The notes beneath the pieces are model-generated. The model did not search any database and was not told the origin of the DNA. It worked only from the letters and a program-made list of their open reading frames with translations. This document shows, piece by piece, positions 1 through 8,733 of a stretch of DNA of 64,000 nucleotides (its first letter is position 1; each line of letters opens with the position of its first letter). A program made the translations under genes and the position numbers. Source of the DNA: Sphingobium sp. 15-1 (GTDB lineage: Bacteria; Pseudomonadota; Alphaproteobacteria; Sphingomonadales; Sphingomonadaceae); contig NZ_JABXJG010000002.1 of NCBI RefSeq assembly GCF_013375535.1, positions 310,001-374,000 on the forward strand, read 5' to 3'.

Positions 1-354
1 AGCAACTGGACCGAGCTGGACATCTGGCAATATATCCACCTCAACGACGTGCCGATCGTGCCGCTCTATTTTGCCGAGGAGCGCCCGACCGTGGAGCGCG
101 ACGGCATGCTGCTGATGGTCGATGACGAACGCTTCCCCTTGAAGCCGGGCGAGGAGCCGGTGATGCGCTCGATCCGCTTCCGCACCCTGGGCTGCTACCC
201 GCTGACCGGCGCGGTCGAGAGTGAGGCAAAGACGCTGCCGGAGGTCATTCAGGAAACCCTGCTCACCACCACGTCCGAACGCCAGGGCCGCGCCATCGAC
301 AAGGATGCAGGCGGCGCGGGCATGGAGAAGAAGAAGCAGGAAGGGTATTTCTGA
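1..354 (+). CDS. cysD: Sulfate adenylyltransferase subunit 2 (CysD), 3' part only
   Basis: The window opens inside this gene, and the frame is open from base 1 to the stop at 354 (117 codons visible). The C-terminal part has the features expected of Cys[23 protein letters not shown], an [14 protein letters not shown] block and a C-terminal RQGRAIDKD...EKKKQEGYF tail. CysD is the small catalytic subunit of ATP sulfurylase, forming adenylyl sulfate from ATP and sulfate together with the GTPase CysN. The next gene downstream encodes a CysN-CysC fusion, which supports the call. The upstream part lies outside the window. Confidence 0.93.
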   Translation, partial: SNWTELDIWQYIHLNDVPIVPLYFAEERPTVERDGMLLMVDDERFPLKPGEEPVMRSIRFRTLGCYPLTGAVESEAKTLPEVIQETLLTTTSERQGRAIDKDAGGAGMEKKKQEGYF

Positions 355-380
355 TGTCGGGGCGATCCCTGTCCTTTCAT

Positions 381-471
381 CGTCACCCTGAACTTGTTTC
401 AGGGTCCATCCTTCCCCACGCCCCCACGTCGCCAAAGGCGCGATGGATGCTGAAACAAGTTCAGCATGACG
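381..471. repeat. 30-bp-arm inverted repeat between cysD and cysNC
   Basis: Two 30-bp arms (381-410 and 442-471) are near-perfect reverse complements built around CTGAACTTGTTTCAG. The loop is about 31 bp. The left arm resembles the palindrome at 40234-40325 (CACCC-GGACTTGATCC-GGGGTCC type), so both probably belong to the same dispersed intergenic family. It lies inside a presumed operon, where the RNA hairpin could protect the cysD end or lower downstream expression; that role is inference. Confidence 0.75.
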
Positions 472-482
472 GAGTGAACTAA

Positions 483-2393
483 ATGTCCGATATTGCAGAA
501 CCCATCTACAAGACCGACGCCCTCATCGCGGAGGACATCGACCAGTATCTGGAGGTGCACCAGCACAAGACGATGCTGCGCTTCATCACCTGCGGGTCGG
601 TGGACGACGGCAAGTCGACGCTGATCGGCCGCCTGCTCTATGACAGCAAGATGATCTTCGAGGATCAGCTCGCCGCTCTGGAAGCCGACAGCAAGCGCGT
701 CGGCACACAGGGGCAGGAGATCGACTTCGCCCTGCTGGTCGACGGCCTCGCCGCCGAGCGCGAACAAGGCATCACCATCGACGTCGCCTATCGCTTCTTC
801 GCCACGGAAAAGCGCAAGTTCATCGTCGCGGACACGCCCGGCCATGAGCAGTACACCCGCAACATGGTGACCGGCGCGTCGACCGCCGACCTTGCCGTCA
901 TCCTGATCGACGCGCGCAAGGGCGTGCTGACGCAGACCCGCCGCCATAGCTATCTGGCGCACCTCATTGGCATCAAGAATATCGTCCTCGCCATCAACAA
1001 GATGGATTTGGTCGACTATGACCAGGCGGTCTATGACGGCATCGTCAAGGATTATACCGAGTTTGCCCATAGCATCGGCATCAAGGCCTTCACGGCCATG
1101 CCCATTTCCGGCTTCAAGGGCGACAATATCACCGGCCCGTCGGCAAACACCCCCTGGTACAAGGGGCCTGCGCTGATCGAGCATCTGGAAACGGTCGAGG
1201 TCGATCAGGTCTCCGACCAGCTCAAGCCCTTCCGCATGGCGGTGCAGTGGGTCAACCGTCCCAATCTCGATTTCCGCGGCTTTTCCGGCCAGATCGCCAC
1301 CGGCACGGTGTGCAAGGGCGACGCCATCCGCGTCCTGCCTTCGGGCAAGACCAGCACGGTCAGCCGCATCGTCACGCTCGATGGCGATCTCGACGAAGCG
1401 GTTGCCGGCCAGTCGGTCACGCTCTGCTTTACAGATGAGGTCGACTGCTCGCGCGGCGACGTGATCGCGGCGTCCGACAATCCGCCCCAGGCCGCCGACC
1501 AGTTCGAGGCGACCATCGTCTGGATGGCGGATGAGGAGATGCTGCCCGGCCGCCCCTATTGGCTGAAGATCGGCACGCAGACCGTCACCGCCACGATCCA
1601 GCAGCCCAAATATCAGGTCAACGTCAATACGATGGAGCATCTGGCGGCCAAGACGCTGGAGCTGAACGCCATCGGCGTCGCCAACCTGTCAACCGACCGC
1701 CAGATCGTGTTCGAACCCTATGAGACGAACCGCACGCTCGGCGGCTTCATCCTGATCGACAAGATCACCAACGCCACCGTGGCGGCGGGCATGCTGCACT
1801 TCTCGCTGCGGCGCGCGCAGAATGTCCATTGGCAGGCGACCGACGTCACCCGCGAATTCCATGCGGGCCTCAAGAACCAGAAGCCCGCCGTGCTGTGGTT
1901 CACCGGGCTTTCGGGGGCAGGCAAGTCGACCATCGCCAACCTTGTCGAAAAGAAGCTGGCGCGGATGAACCGCCACACCTTCCTGCTGGACGGCGACAAT
2001 GTGCGCCATGGGCTGAACAAGGATCTGGGCTTCACCGACGCCGACCGGGTGGAAAATATCCGTCGCGTGGGCGAGGTGGCGAAGCTCATGACCGATGCGG
2101 GCCTGATCGTCATCACCGCCTTCATCTCGCCCTTCCGGGCGGAACGCGAGATGGTGCGCCAGATGATGCAGCCCGGCGAGTTCATAGAGGTGCATATCGA
2201 CACCCCCCTGGCCGATGCGGAGGCCCGCGACGTCAAGGGCCTCTACAGGAAGGCGCGTTCCGGCGAACTCAAGAATTTCACCGGCATCGACAGCCCCTAT
2301 GAGGCGCCCGAAGACCCCGAAATCCGCATCGACACGACCAGCCTCACCGCCGAAGAAGCTGCTGACGAGATCGTGAAGAGGCTGATCCCATGA
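483..2393 (+). CDS. cysNC: Bifunctional sulfate adenylyltransferase subunit 1 / adenylylsulfate kinase (CysNC)
   Basis: A 636-aa fusion. The N-terminal two-thirds is an EF-Tu-like GTPase (CysN): P-loop GSVDDGKST at residues 38-46, DTPGHEQY at 117-124 and NKMD at 172-175, followed by beta-barrel domains. The C-terminal third is APS kinase (CysC), with P-loop GLSGAGKST at 475-483, the DGDNVRHGL segment and FISPFRAER. It drives ATP sulfurylase by GTP hydrolysis and then phosphorylates APS to PAPS in the cytoplasm. The length fits known CysNC fusions. The stop codon overlaps the start of cysQ (ATGA), which implies translational coupling. Confidence 0.96.
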   Translation: MSDIAEPIYKTDALIAEDIDQYLEVHQHKTMLRFITCGSVDDGKSTLIGRLLYDSKMIFEDQLAALEADSKRVGTQGQEIDFALLVDGLAAEREQGITIDVAYRFFATEKRKFIVADTPGHEQYTRNMVTGASTADLAVILIDARKGVLTQTRRHSYLAHLIGIKNIVLAINKMDLVDYDQAVYDGIVKDYTEFAHSIGIKAFTAMPISGFKGDNITGPSANTPWYKGPALIEHLETVEVDQVSDQLKPFRMAVQWVNRPNLDFRGFSGQIATGTVCKGDAIRVLPSGKTSTVSRIVTLDGDLDEAVAGQSVTLCFTDEVDCSRGDVIAASDNPPQAADQFEATIVWMADEEMLPGRPYWLKIGTQTVTATIQQPKYQVNVNTMEHLAAKTLELNAIGVANLSTDRQIVFEPYETNRTLGGFILIDKITNATVAAGMLHFSLRRAQNVHWQATDVTREFHAGLKNQKPAVLWFTGLSGAGKSTIANLVEKKLARMNRHTFLLDGDNVRHGLNKDLGFTDADRVENIRRVGEVAKLMTDAGLIVITAFISPFRAEREMVRQMMQPGEFIEVHIDTPLADAEARDVKGLYRKARSGELKNFTGIDSPYEAPEDPEIRIDTTSLTAEEAADEIVKRLIP

Positions 2394-3160
2394 GCGCGGC
2401 GGTCGAAAGCATGAACGACGCCGACCTCGCGTCGCATCTGGCCGAGATCGCCGGGCGCATATTGGTCAATGTGCGGGAAAGCGGCCTGTTCAGCCCCAAG
2501 GCGCTGGGCAAGGCGGGCGACCAGACCGCCAACCAGTTCCTCTGCCACGCCCTGCGCGAGACGCGGCCCCAAGACGGCCTGCTGTCGGAGGAGGAGAAGG
2601 ACAATGAAGACCGTCTCGCCAAGAGCCGGGTGTGGATCGTCGACCCGGTCGACGGCACCCGCGAATATGGCGAGGAACGCGCCGACTGGGCGGTGCATGT
2701 GGGGTTGGCGATCGACGGCAGGCCGGTGATCGGCGCGGTCGCGCTGCCGGGGCTGGATGGCGGCACGTTGCTGCGCTCCGACCGTCCCGCCGCTTTGCCG
2801 CCCGTGCCCGAAAAGCTGCGCATGGTGGTGAGCCGCACCCGCCCCGCCAAGGAAGCGGTGGCGGTGGCGGAGCGGCTCGGCGCGGAACTGGTGCCGATGG
2901 GATCGGCGGGGGCCAAGGCGATGGCGGTGATATTGGGCCAGGCCGACATCTATCTCCATAGCGGCGGGCAATATGAATGGGACAGCATGGCCCCGGTCGC
3001 GGTCGCATTGGCCCATGGCCTTCATTGCTCGCGCATCGACGGTTCGCCGCTTATCTACAATCAAAGCGACGTCTACCTGCCCGACCTGCTCATCTGCCGT
3101 ACCGAACATGCGGGCCAGGTGCTGGCGCTGATCGCGGAGCTGGCTGAGGTCAACGGCTGA
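2390..3160 (+). CDS. cysQ: 3'(2'),5'-bisphosphate nucleotidase CysQ
   Basis: A 256-aa inositol-monophosphatase-fold protein. The metal-binding signature [10 protein letters not shown] lies at about residues 84-93, preceded by the LLSEE acidic segment near residue 66. The second signature, [10 protein letters not shown], lies near the C-terminus. CysQ removes the 3'-phosphate of PAP (and PAPS), recycling the by-product of sulfonation or PAPS reduction. It starts within the last codons of cysNC (4-bp overlap), so cysD-cysNC-cysQ form a sulfate-activation operon. Confidence 0.94.
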   Translation: MSAAVESMNDADLASHLAEIAGRILVNVRESGLFSPKALGKAGDQTANQFLCHALRETRPQDGLLSEEEKDNEDRLAKSRVWIVDPVDGTREYGEERADWAVHVGLAIDGRPVIGAVALPGLDGGTLLRSDRPAALPPVPEKLRMVVSRTRPAKEAVAVAERLGAELVPMGSAGAKAMAVILGQADIYLHSGGQYEWDSMAPVAVALAHGLHCSRIDGSPLIYNQSDVYLPDLLICRTEHAGQVLALIAELAEVNG

Positions 3161-3179
3161 AGGGGGTCCATTTCCCGCC

Positions 3180-3800
3180 TCACAACGGACGGGACGCCCA
3201 ATAAAGATGGCAGGGCGGCATGTTGCGCCATTCGAAACCGGTCACGATCTGCGCGAACCGGCGCTCCAGCAGCGGCTGCACCGCCTTGCGCATCTGATAG
3301 GCGAGAAACCGTCCATCCGGCGCCAGGGCGCGCGCGCTCGCCTTCATCAACCGCTCGGCCCGCTCCGGCGCCAGCGTGGAGAAGGGCAGGCCGGAAAGGA
3401 TGCAGTCGGCCCGGCCCAGCCCATGATCGGCCATGATGTCGAGCACTGCATCGGCTGAACCGGTCACGGCAATCAACCGCCTGTCGCCGGTCGCGCCGCG
3501 CAGATGGTCGATGAAGGCGGCGCTGCTATCGATGGCCAGCAGCCGCGCATCGCCCGGCAGCCGATCCAGCAGGGCGCGGGTGAAGATGCCGGTTCCCGGA
3601 CCATATTCGACGACGCAGGCCATCCGGGTCCAATCGACCGGGGATAACATGCGGTCCACCAGGAAGCGCGACGCGGGGAAAGCGGAGCCGACAGCTAGCG
3701 GGTTCCGGAAAAACTCCCGAAAGGCGAGAGCCAGGAATGCCGGGCCGCGCTGGTCCGCCAGCAGGCCTTGCGCCGCCCTGTTTTCGAACGATGTCGCCAC
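3180..3800 (-). CDS. Class I SAM-dependent methyltransferase, phospholipid N-methyltransferase-like
   Basis: A 206-aa protein with a Rossmann-type methyltransferase motif I, VVEYGPGTGIFTRALL, at about residues 63-78. An acidic motif II (LLAIDSS) follows, then a DCILSGLPFSTL segment typical of PmtA-like phosphatidylethanolamine N-methyltransferases. The N-terminal FLALAFREFFRNPLAVGSAFPAS stretch also fits that family, in which it contacts the membrane. It converges on cysQ with only 19 bp between the stops. Function beyond methyl transfer to a lipid is inferred from family resemblance. Confidence 0.75.
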   Translation of the reverse strand: MATSFENRAAQGLLADQRGPAFLALAFREFFRNPLAVGSAFPASRFLVDRMLSPVDWTRMACVVEYGPGTGIFTRALLDRLPGDARLLAIDSSAAFIDHLRGATGDRRLIAVTGSADAVLDIMADHGLGRADCILSGLPFSTLAPERAERLMKASARALAPDGRFLAYQMRKAVQPLLERRFAQIVTGFEWRNMPPCHLYWASRPL

Positions 3801-4005
3801 GATTGCGTCACTCTCCGATCATTTTTGCCGCCGCAGCCGCTGCGCGTCGGGCTTGCCGGGGAAACCCCCGGGGCCAAAGTCAAGTTCCTGAAAAAACGCC
3901 TCACCTGGATCAAGTCTCCCTCCCGGTCGGCGCAAGAAGGGTGACAGGCGCCGATATTCGGCTATCGAATGGAGCCGGCTTCCGGGATTCGACAGACGGG
4001 AGCCG

Positions 4006-4302
4006 ATGGAGATTATCGAGATGCGGCAGATCGACCCCATGACGGTTGCGTTGGGTTATTGGAGCCTTGGTCTGGAAGCCGCCATGGTGATTGGCCTGCG
4101 CGTGCCGAAATTGCTGGCCGGCAATCCGGCGGCGGCGGTCGAGGCGCAACGGATGGTGGCGGAGAAGATCGAGGCGGCGGCCCTGTTGCAATGGAAAGCG
4201 ATGACGGGCGCGCTGGGCACGACGCCGCTTTCCGTCATGCAGGCATCGACCGCCCATTATCGCAAGGCCGTTGGCAAGAACCGCCGGCGGCTATCCCGCT
4301 AA
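4006..4302 (+). CDS. Small protein of unknown function, phasin-like
   Basis: Encodes 98 residues, starting at an ATG preceded by a GGGAG ribosome-binding site. The product is helical and alanine-rich (GNPAAAVEAQRMVAEKIEAAA), ends in a strongly basic tail (KNRRRLSR) and has no signal peptide. The amphipathic helix and the LQWKAM / HYRKAV pattern are vaguely like phasins, which coat polyhydroxyalkanoate granules, but there is no diagnostic motif. It stands alone between a divergent methyltransferase and a repeat-filled gap, so context does not help. Confidence 0.55.
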   Translation: MEIIEMRQIDPMTVALGYWSLGLEAAMVIGLRVPKLLAGNPAAAVEAQRMVAEKIEAAALLQWKAMTGALGTTPLSVMQASTAHYRKAVGKNRRRLSR

Positions 4303-4409
4303 GGCCGCAGCTTAAGCCTGATCGCCTGAGTCCGAAATTCGCCATATTGATCGTCCTCCCGGGTTTGACCAGGAATGACGGTGATGAAGCGAATTTCGAT
4401 TCCGCCACG

Positions 4410-4572
4410 CTGGGCCGCGCAGACAAGTCCGGAGTGTCGGGAAATGGCCAATAGGGGACGTTAAGTGCACCGTGCTCCTGCGCAGGCAGGAGCACGGTGC
4501 ACTTCAAGGAAAGCGGACTGTCTGCCAACCACCCAAATCGCCCAGTCCGGCGACCCAGAGTCCACCCCATGG
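4410..4572. repeat. MITE-like intergenic element, copy 1 (degenerate ends)
   Basis: The left module (GGGCCGCGCAGAC, then GTGTCGGGAAATGGCC) and right module (CCACCCAAATCGCCCAGTCC, then GTCCACCCC) match the modules of the copies at 40174 and 50281. Between them sits a long palindrome (4463-4504) not shared with the other copies. The right end stops about 7 bp from the stop codon of the leftward dioxygenase gene. The terminal repeats are more worn than in the 40-kb and 50-kb copies. Confidence 0.7.
4463..4504. repeat. 19-bp-arm perfect palindrome, cargo of copy 1
   Basis: The arm AAGTGCACCGTGCTCCTGC pairs perfectly with its reverse complement across a GCAG loop. The CTCCTGCGNAGGCAGGAG core recurs at 14449, 14495, 17103 and 27341, so it is a dispersed hairpin family. 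It could also act as a transcription stop for the leftward operon ending at 4579, though no clear T-tract follows. Confidence 0.8.
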
Positions 4573-4578
4573 CCACTC

Positions 4579-5469
4579 TCAGGCCATAGCGCGAGCCCGC
4601 ATCGAAAAGCCCTCATCGCTGGAAGCGCCCGCCTTCTGCAACTCGAAATCAAAGGCGATGGTGGCGGTGTCGCCCTGCCGGTTGGGCATGGGCAGCAGGC
4701 CTTCCCGCGTGGCGAAGGCGAAATCGTCCGCCGCGAACGGATCGTCCCCGAAGTTGATCTGCGTCGTCAACGTGCGATAGCCCGGCGCCTCGACGAAGAA
4801 ATGCACATGAGCCGGGCGGTTGCCATGGCGGCCCAGCGCCCGCATCAGCCGGTCGGTCGCCCCGCCGGGCGGCACGCTGTAGCCATTGGGCATCTTCGAA
4901 TGGAAGCTGTAGCGCCCATCGCTGCCGATCCGGATGCGGCGGCGGTTGTTGAAGGGCGTCTGCTCGCCGGTCGGGTCGAAATGCGAATACCAACCCTGCG
5001 AATTGGCGTGCCAGACATGCAGGATCGCGCCCTGCACAGGCTCCCCGTCCGGCCCCCTGATCACGCCGCTCATGTAGAGCGTGCCGGTGTCGTCGGCATC
5101 GTCGGTAAGGTTGACGTCGCCCTCCGCCAGCGGCGCGCCCGCGACATAGAGCGGCCCCTCGATGGTGCGGGGGGTGCCGCCGGTCCGGCCCGCCTCGGCA
5201 TCCCTGGCGTCCATCAGCAGGTCCATGAAATGCTCCAGCCCCACGCCCGGCACGATCAGGCCGAATTCGGCGGCGCCGTCCTGGAAATATTGGATCGCAG
5301 CCCAGAACTCACTTTCGCTCACATCATGGCGGACGATGGTCTTCATCACCGCTTCGGCCAGGTCGCGAACTATGCTCTTCAGCCGCCCGTCACCGCCCTC
5401 GGCGTCAAGGCCAGCGGCCCGGTCCAGCAGGGTCTGAACCGCCGGGCTGTTCACGAAATCTTCGGTCAT
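4579..5469 (-). CDS. Intradiol ring-cleavage dioxygenase (catechol/hydroxyquinol 1,2-dioxygenase family)
   Basis: A 296-aa protein of normal length for the family, with an N-terminal helical dimerisation domain and then the catalytic beta-sandwich. The four Fe(III) ligands can be placed: Tyr161 (GWYSHFD), Tyr197 (MPNGYSVP), His221 and His223 (RPAHVHFF). EGPLYV and the RRRIRIGSDGRYSF strand are also typical. It should open a catechol-type ring between the hydroxyls to a muconate. It is the last gene of a leftward operon that begins with a TonB receptor and contains a Rieske oxygenase. No muconate cycloisomerase is nearby, so the product must be handled elsewhere or the substrate is unusual. 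Confidence 0.9.
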   Translation of the reverse strand: MTEDFVNSPAVQTLLDRAAGLDAEGGDGRLKSIVRDLAEAVMKTIVRHDVSESEFWAAIQYFQDGAAEFGLIVPGVGLEHFMDLLMDARDAEAGRTGGTPRTIEGPLYVAGAPLAEGDVNLTDDADDTGTLYMSGVIRGPDGEPVQGAILHVWHANSQGWYSHFDPTGEQTPFNNRRRIRIGSDGRYSFHSKMPNGYSVPPGGATDRLMRALGRHGNRPAHVHFFVEAPGYRTLTTQINFGDDPFAADDFAFATREGLLPMPNRQGDTATIAFDFELQKAGASSDEGFSMRARAMA

Positions 5470-5546
5470 TTTACCTCTCCGGAAGGGGGAATATCAGCGA
5501 TCATCATTGCTGTTCGAGGGGGTTTTCTGGACGCCGCCAGCGCATT

Positions 5547-5774
5547 TCAACCCGCATGCCGCTCGATGCTTTCGACCCGACGCACCAGCCGGGCGGCCAT
5601 GGACGGCCTGACCGGCCGCCCCGCGATGATCTTGCGCCAGCTATTATAGCTGATGCCGAAACGCGCGTTCAGCGCCTCGTCGGTCCGGCCGGTCGCCAGA
5701 TGCAGCATTCGGTCCACTACATCCCGGCCGATGACGACCGATCCCGGCATTTTCGCCCCGCTCATGGCGATCAC
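5547..5774 (-). CDS. 75-aa putative DNA-binding (HTH-like) protein
   Basis: The start overlaps the stop of the upstream formamidase-like gene by four bases, so it is probably translated as part of the operon. Residues 33-66 (LNARFGISYNSWRKIIAGRP...RLVRRVES) look like a helix-turn-helix with a recognition helix around SYNSWRKII. No other domain is present. An operon-internal autoregulator or a small accessory protein are both possible. It has no family assignment from sequence alone. Confidence 0.6.
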   Translation of the reverse strand: MIAMSGAKMPGSVVIGRDVVDRMLHLATGRTDEALNARFGISYNSWRKIIAGRPVRPSMAARLVRRVESIERHAG

Positions 5775-7078
5775 GCCTGCGCGCCATATTGCTGGCGGAC
5801 CAGCTCCGCCACGCCCATGCGCTCCAGGATCGGCGTCGGGCAGAGGAAGGTGACGCGGACGACCCCCGGCAACCGGCTGATCTCGATCGACCCGGCGATG
5901 GTCGCCCGATTGAGTATCTCGTCATAGGGCAATCCCGTCACCTCGGCGGCGCGGGTCAGCCCGTTCTTGGTCGCGTCGTTCAGCGTCGGCCCCGAACCGA
6001 TGAAGGTGATCGGCGCATTATCCTCGACCGTCTTCTGCCCATAGCGTTCGGCCAGACGCTCGACCGCCGCGCTCTCCTCCCCGCTCATCGGCTGAGCCAG
6101 GAAGGGCAGGTCGTCGCGATGCTGCAACAGGATCGGGCCGTCCAGCTTCAGCCCCTTGATCACCTTCACTTCCAGCTCAACCACGCCCGATACGTCGGTG
6201 GCATGGCCCGCAATCTCGCCATTGCCCTGCTGCGCATGCATGTCGCCCATATAGACGCCGCCGCCGGGCACCTTGACCGGACAGATGAGGATCGCGCCCT
6301 CCCCCACCGAATTGGTGTCCATATGCCCGTCCGTCTTGTGCCGGTCCAACTCCTCCTGCGTGAAGCTGTAGCCATGGGGCGCATCGATCAGGAACGACCC
6401 GAAATCCCCCGCATTATGCGAATCCGGCAGGTCGCGGGACGGCACCGTGCCGATATTGCCCAGGAAAGGCCGCATGCGGCTGGCCAAGCCCGAAATATCC
6501 GCCCGCGCCAGCGCCAGGATCGAATGCTGGTCCGCCCCGTCCGGAATGGCCGCGATATTCCGCGCATCCCCGGCGATCCGTTCCGCGACATCCTTGCTCA
6601 CGGTCAGCGACACATTGTTTTCCCGGTCCAGCACGATGACATAGCCGTTGGAAAAGCGGAACGCATTCACCTCCGCCCCGCAATTGTCGCAGCGCACCGC
6701 CTCGTCCCCGATCCCTTCGATATGGCTGGACGGCGCGGTCGTTCCACAGTTCGGGCACAGCTTCGCCACGAAAGGATCGCCCACATAGCGCCCCTCGACA
6801 AATTCCATCACGCCCGAAGAGGTGGCGAGCGACGTCACCCGGACGGTCTTCAATGTGATGGCGATGGCGTCCCCGACCTCCGCCCCTTCAACCAGCACGG
6901 GGCGCGTGACTTCATGCCCGCCCTGGAATTTCGGCGTGATCATCGGTCCCCAGCAGCCCGGCGGCGTGCCGGTGCGGATGGTGCCGCCGTCGCGAACGGT
7001 CCCGGCCGGCGCGATGCCCGGCCCGACGATCCCACCGCTATAGTCGTAAACCTCGATATGCGAACGCGCGTCAGACAT
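5771..7078 (-). CDS. Acetamidase/formamidase-family amidohydrolase with a zinc-ribbon-like insert
   Basis: A 435-aa FmdA/AmdA-type protein: GTPPGCWGPMITPKFQGGHEVTRP near the N-terminus, IGTVPSRDLPDSHNAGDFG and GGGVYMGDMHAQQGNGEIAGHA in the middle, and LPYDEILNRATIAGSIEISR at the end. Family members hydrolyse short-chain amides such as formamide to acid and ammonia. Two CxxC pairs, Cys108/Cys111 and Cys130/Cys133, form a rubredoxin/zinc-ribbon-like knuckle. It sits between the Rieske oxygenase and ring-cleavage genes, so an aromatic amide or a nitrogen-containing side product is a plausible substrate; that is inference. Confidence 0.88.
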   Translation of the reverse strand: MSDARSHIEVYDYSGGIVGPGIAPAGTVRDGGTIRTGTPPGCWGPMITPKFQGGHEVTRPVLVEGAEVGDAIAITLKTVRVTSLATSSGVMEFVEGRYVGDPFVAKLCPNCGTTAPSSHIEGIGDEAVRCDNCGAEVNAFRFSNGYVIVLDRENNVSLTVSKDVAERIAGDARNIAAIPDGADQHSILALARADISGLASRMRPFLGNIGTVPSRDLPDSHNAGDFGSFLIDAPHGYSFTQEELDRHKTDGHMDTNSVGEGAILICPVKVPGGGVYMGDMHAQQGNGEIAGHATDVSGVVELEVKVIKGLKLDGPILLQHRDDLPFLAQPMSGEESAAVERLAERYGQKTVEDNAPITFIGSGPTLNDATKNGLTRAAEVTGLPYDEILNRATIAGSIEISRLPGVVRVTFLCPTPILERMGVAELVRQQYGAQA

Positions 7079-7108
7079 TGGAACTACCCTTTGTTTCTGT
7101 GGGACCGC

Positions 7109-7453
7109 TCAGAGCGCGGCATCGCCATCCATGCGCACGAAGCGCCGCGCATCGAAGCTGAAGGGAACGGCGCTGCTGCCCCCGTAAAGCTCATGATGCG
7201 GCGACGCCTCGGCAAAGGCGCAGGCGAGCAGGAAGAGATTATGGACATCCTCCGGCATGCCGGTGGCGGGATGGTCCGACAGCAGGCGCAATATCTCATC
7301 GAGGCGCGGCATCATCGCGTCGTATAGCGCCTTGAAGTCGGCGGCGGTGGCGGTCCAGCGGATTTCGCTGCGTTCATTCTCGCTCGGGCGCGCCCAATGG
7401 GCGGCAAGCGGCGCCAGATCGGCAAAGGGCGCGGGAAGGATGGGGTTCGTCAT
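7109..7453 (-). CDS. 114-aa Rieske-oxygenase-associated small protein (module 1)
   Basis: The ATG at 7453 lies 11 bp after the stop of the Rieske alpha gene, and the frame runs to 7109. The product is clearly paralogous to the 122-aa protein at 13238. Both begin with ILPAxFxDL, contain YDxMxPRL, and share PExxHxLxxLAxxxAExxPHxELYxGSxxVPxxFxxxRF. No signal peptide or known catalytic motif is visible. The repeated placement directly behind a Rieske alpha subunit suggests an additional subunit or assembly factor. A longer in-frame extension upstream overlaps the alpha gene and is rejected because the paralog starts at the same place. Confidence 0.78.
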   Translation of the reverse strand: MTNPILPAPFADLAPLAAHWARPSENERSEIRWTATAADFKALYDAMMPRLDEILRLLSDHPATGMPEDVHNLFLLACAFAEASPHHELYGGSSAVPFSFDARRFVRMDGDAAL

Positions 7454-7464
7454 GCTATGGTTCC

Positions 7465-8700
7465 TCAGGCCGCGAGATAGGTGTCGAGCGTGCGCGCCGC
7501 GTGGCGGATCAGGAATTCCTGGTCCATCAATTGCATCGCATCGATCGATCCGGACATGATGCCGGCGAAAGTGTCTTCCATGGTGGCGGTGTCTTCCAGC
7601 CAGGCGTTGCGGTGCAGCGCGTTCACATGCTGCTGCGCCACCTGCTCCGCCGCGCTCTGGGCAGGCCGGAAATAGTTGATGCCTTCCCACAGCGTCCGCC
7701 CATGGTCGAGCGGCCAGAACTGGTGGGTGAAGAAGGACATGCCCGGATAGCCGCAGCCCGACGCCAGATGGATGATGAAATTGGGGAACAGATTGGGCAG
7801 CTCGAACTGGAAATCCGCCCGCCGTTCCGGGTTGATCGCGGGCGGCAACTGGTCGGGCCGCGGCCGGTGGCGCTCGGTCGTACTCAGCATCGACGCGAAG
7901 GCCAGCGTCGAGGGCGCGGTGTCCATCCCCGCCCCATAGATGGTGGAGGAGGCATGCGGCCCCATCAGCTTGAAATCGCTATGCTCCACCCCTTTGAAGC
8001 CCGGCAGCGACCCGGCGTGGATGGTCGGCACATGATAACCTTCGCTGAAGGCATAATGGGCGACCTTCCAGTTGCAGTTCAGCACCGTCGAATAGCGGAA
8101 GGCTGTAGTCGATTCCGCATAGGGATAGCCGCCGAACAACCGGCCGAAGTCACCCAGATATTCGGTCAGCGTCTGCGCCGGTTCGGCGTCGAAATGGATG
8201 AAGGCGAAACCTTCCCAGCTATCGCAATGAATTTCGCGCAGTCCAAGACAGGCGGTATCCAGCTTGCCGAACTTCTCCTTCATCGGCACGGAGCGCAATG
8301 GCCCGTCGGTCGAAAACACCCAGCCATGGAAGCGGCAGGTGACGACATTGGCACGCGACCGCCCGAAAGTCTCGAAACCGCTGCTCGGAACGACCTTGTT
8401 CCCGCGATGGGTGCAGACATTGTGGAAAGCCCTGATCCGTCCGTCCTTGCCCCGCACGATCAGCACGGATGCGTCCGCCACCGGCAGTTCCTTGACCTTA
8501 TAGTCCCCGACATTGGGCAATTCCCAACTTGTCGCGACCTTCAACCAGGTTTTGCGGAAAATTTTCTCGCGCTCCAGTTCGTAAATGGCCGGATCGCTGA
8601 TTGCCCGCACCGATACCGGGTCGACGCCAAGTTCTTCGCGAATATCATCGACGCTGCGGTTGATATGGCGCAAGTCTTCTGCCGTGCATGTCGTGGTCAT
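7465..8700 (-). CDS. Rieske aromatic ring-hydroxylating dioxygenase, alpha subunit (module 1)
   Basis: A 411-aa protein. The Rieske [2Fe-2S] ligands are Cys96/His98 (CTHRGN) and Cys122/His125 (CRFHGW). The mononuclear iron site is Y-His223-VPTI-His228, with an acidic third ligand in the LEDTATMEDT region (around residues 369-376). The residue before the YH motif is Glu (FSEGYH) rather than the Asp of naphthalene-type enzymes, as in several other Rieske clades. It needs electrons from a ferredoxin/reductase pair; candidates are the ferredoxin at 14091 and the reductase at 15773. It is flanked by its own SnoaL-like subunit (upstream) and small partner (downstream). Confidence 0.93.
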   Translation of the reverse strand: MTTTCTAEDLRHINRSVDDIREELGVDPVSVRAISDPAIYELEREKIFRKTWLKVATSWELPNVGDYKVKELPVADASVLIVRGKDGRIRAFHNVCTHRGNKVVPSSGFETFGRSRANVVTCRFHGWVFSTDGPLRSVPMKEKFGKLDTACLGLREIHCDSWEGFAFIHFDAEPAQTLTEYLGDFGRLFGGYPYAESTTAFRYSTVLNCNWKVAHYAFSEGYHVPTIHAGSLPGFKGVEHSDFKLMGPHASSTIYGAGMDTAPSTLAFASMLSTTERHRPRPDQLPPAINPERRADFQFELPNLFPNFIIHLASGCGYPGMSFFTHQFWPLDHGRTLWEGINYFRPAQSAAEQVAQQHVNALHRNAWLEDTATMEDTFAGIMSGSIDAMQLMDQEFLIRHAARTLDTYLAA

Positions 8701-8733
8701 CTTACTCTCCGAAATTCCCGTAAATTTTTCAGG

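Noticed and set aside
399..1640. A 413-codon open frame on the minus strand across cysNC
   Set aside because: It is antisense to a clearly conserved gene, has low-complexity Asp/Gly/Arg-rich content typical of high-GC shadow frames, and matches no family.
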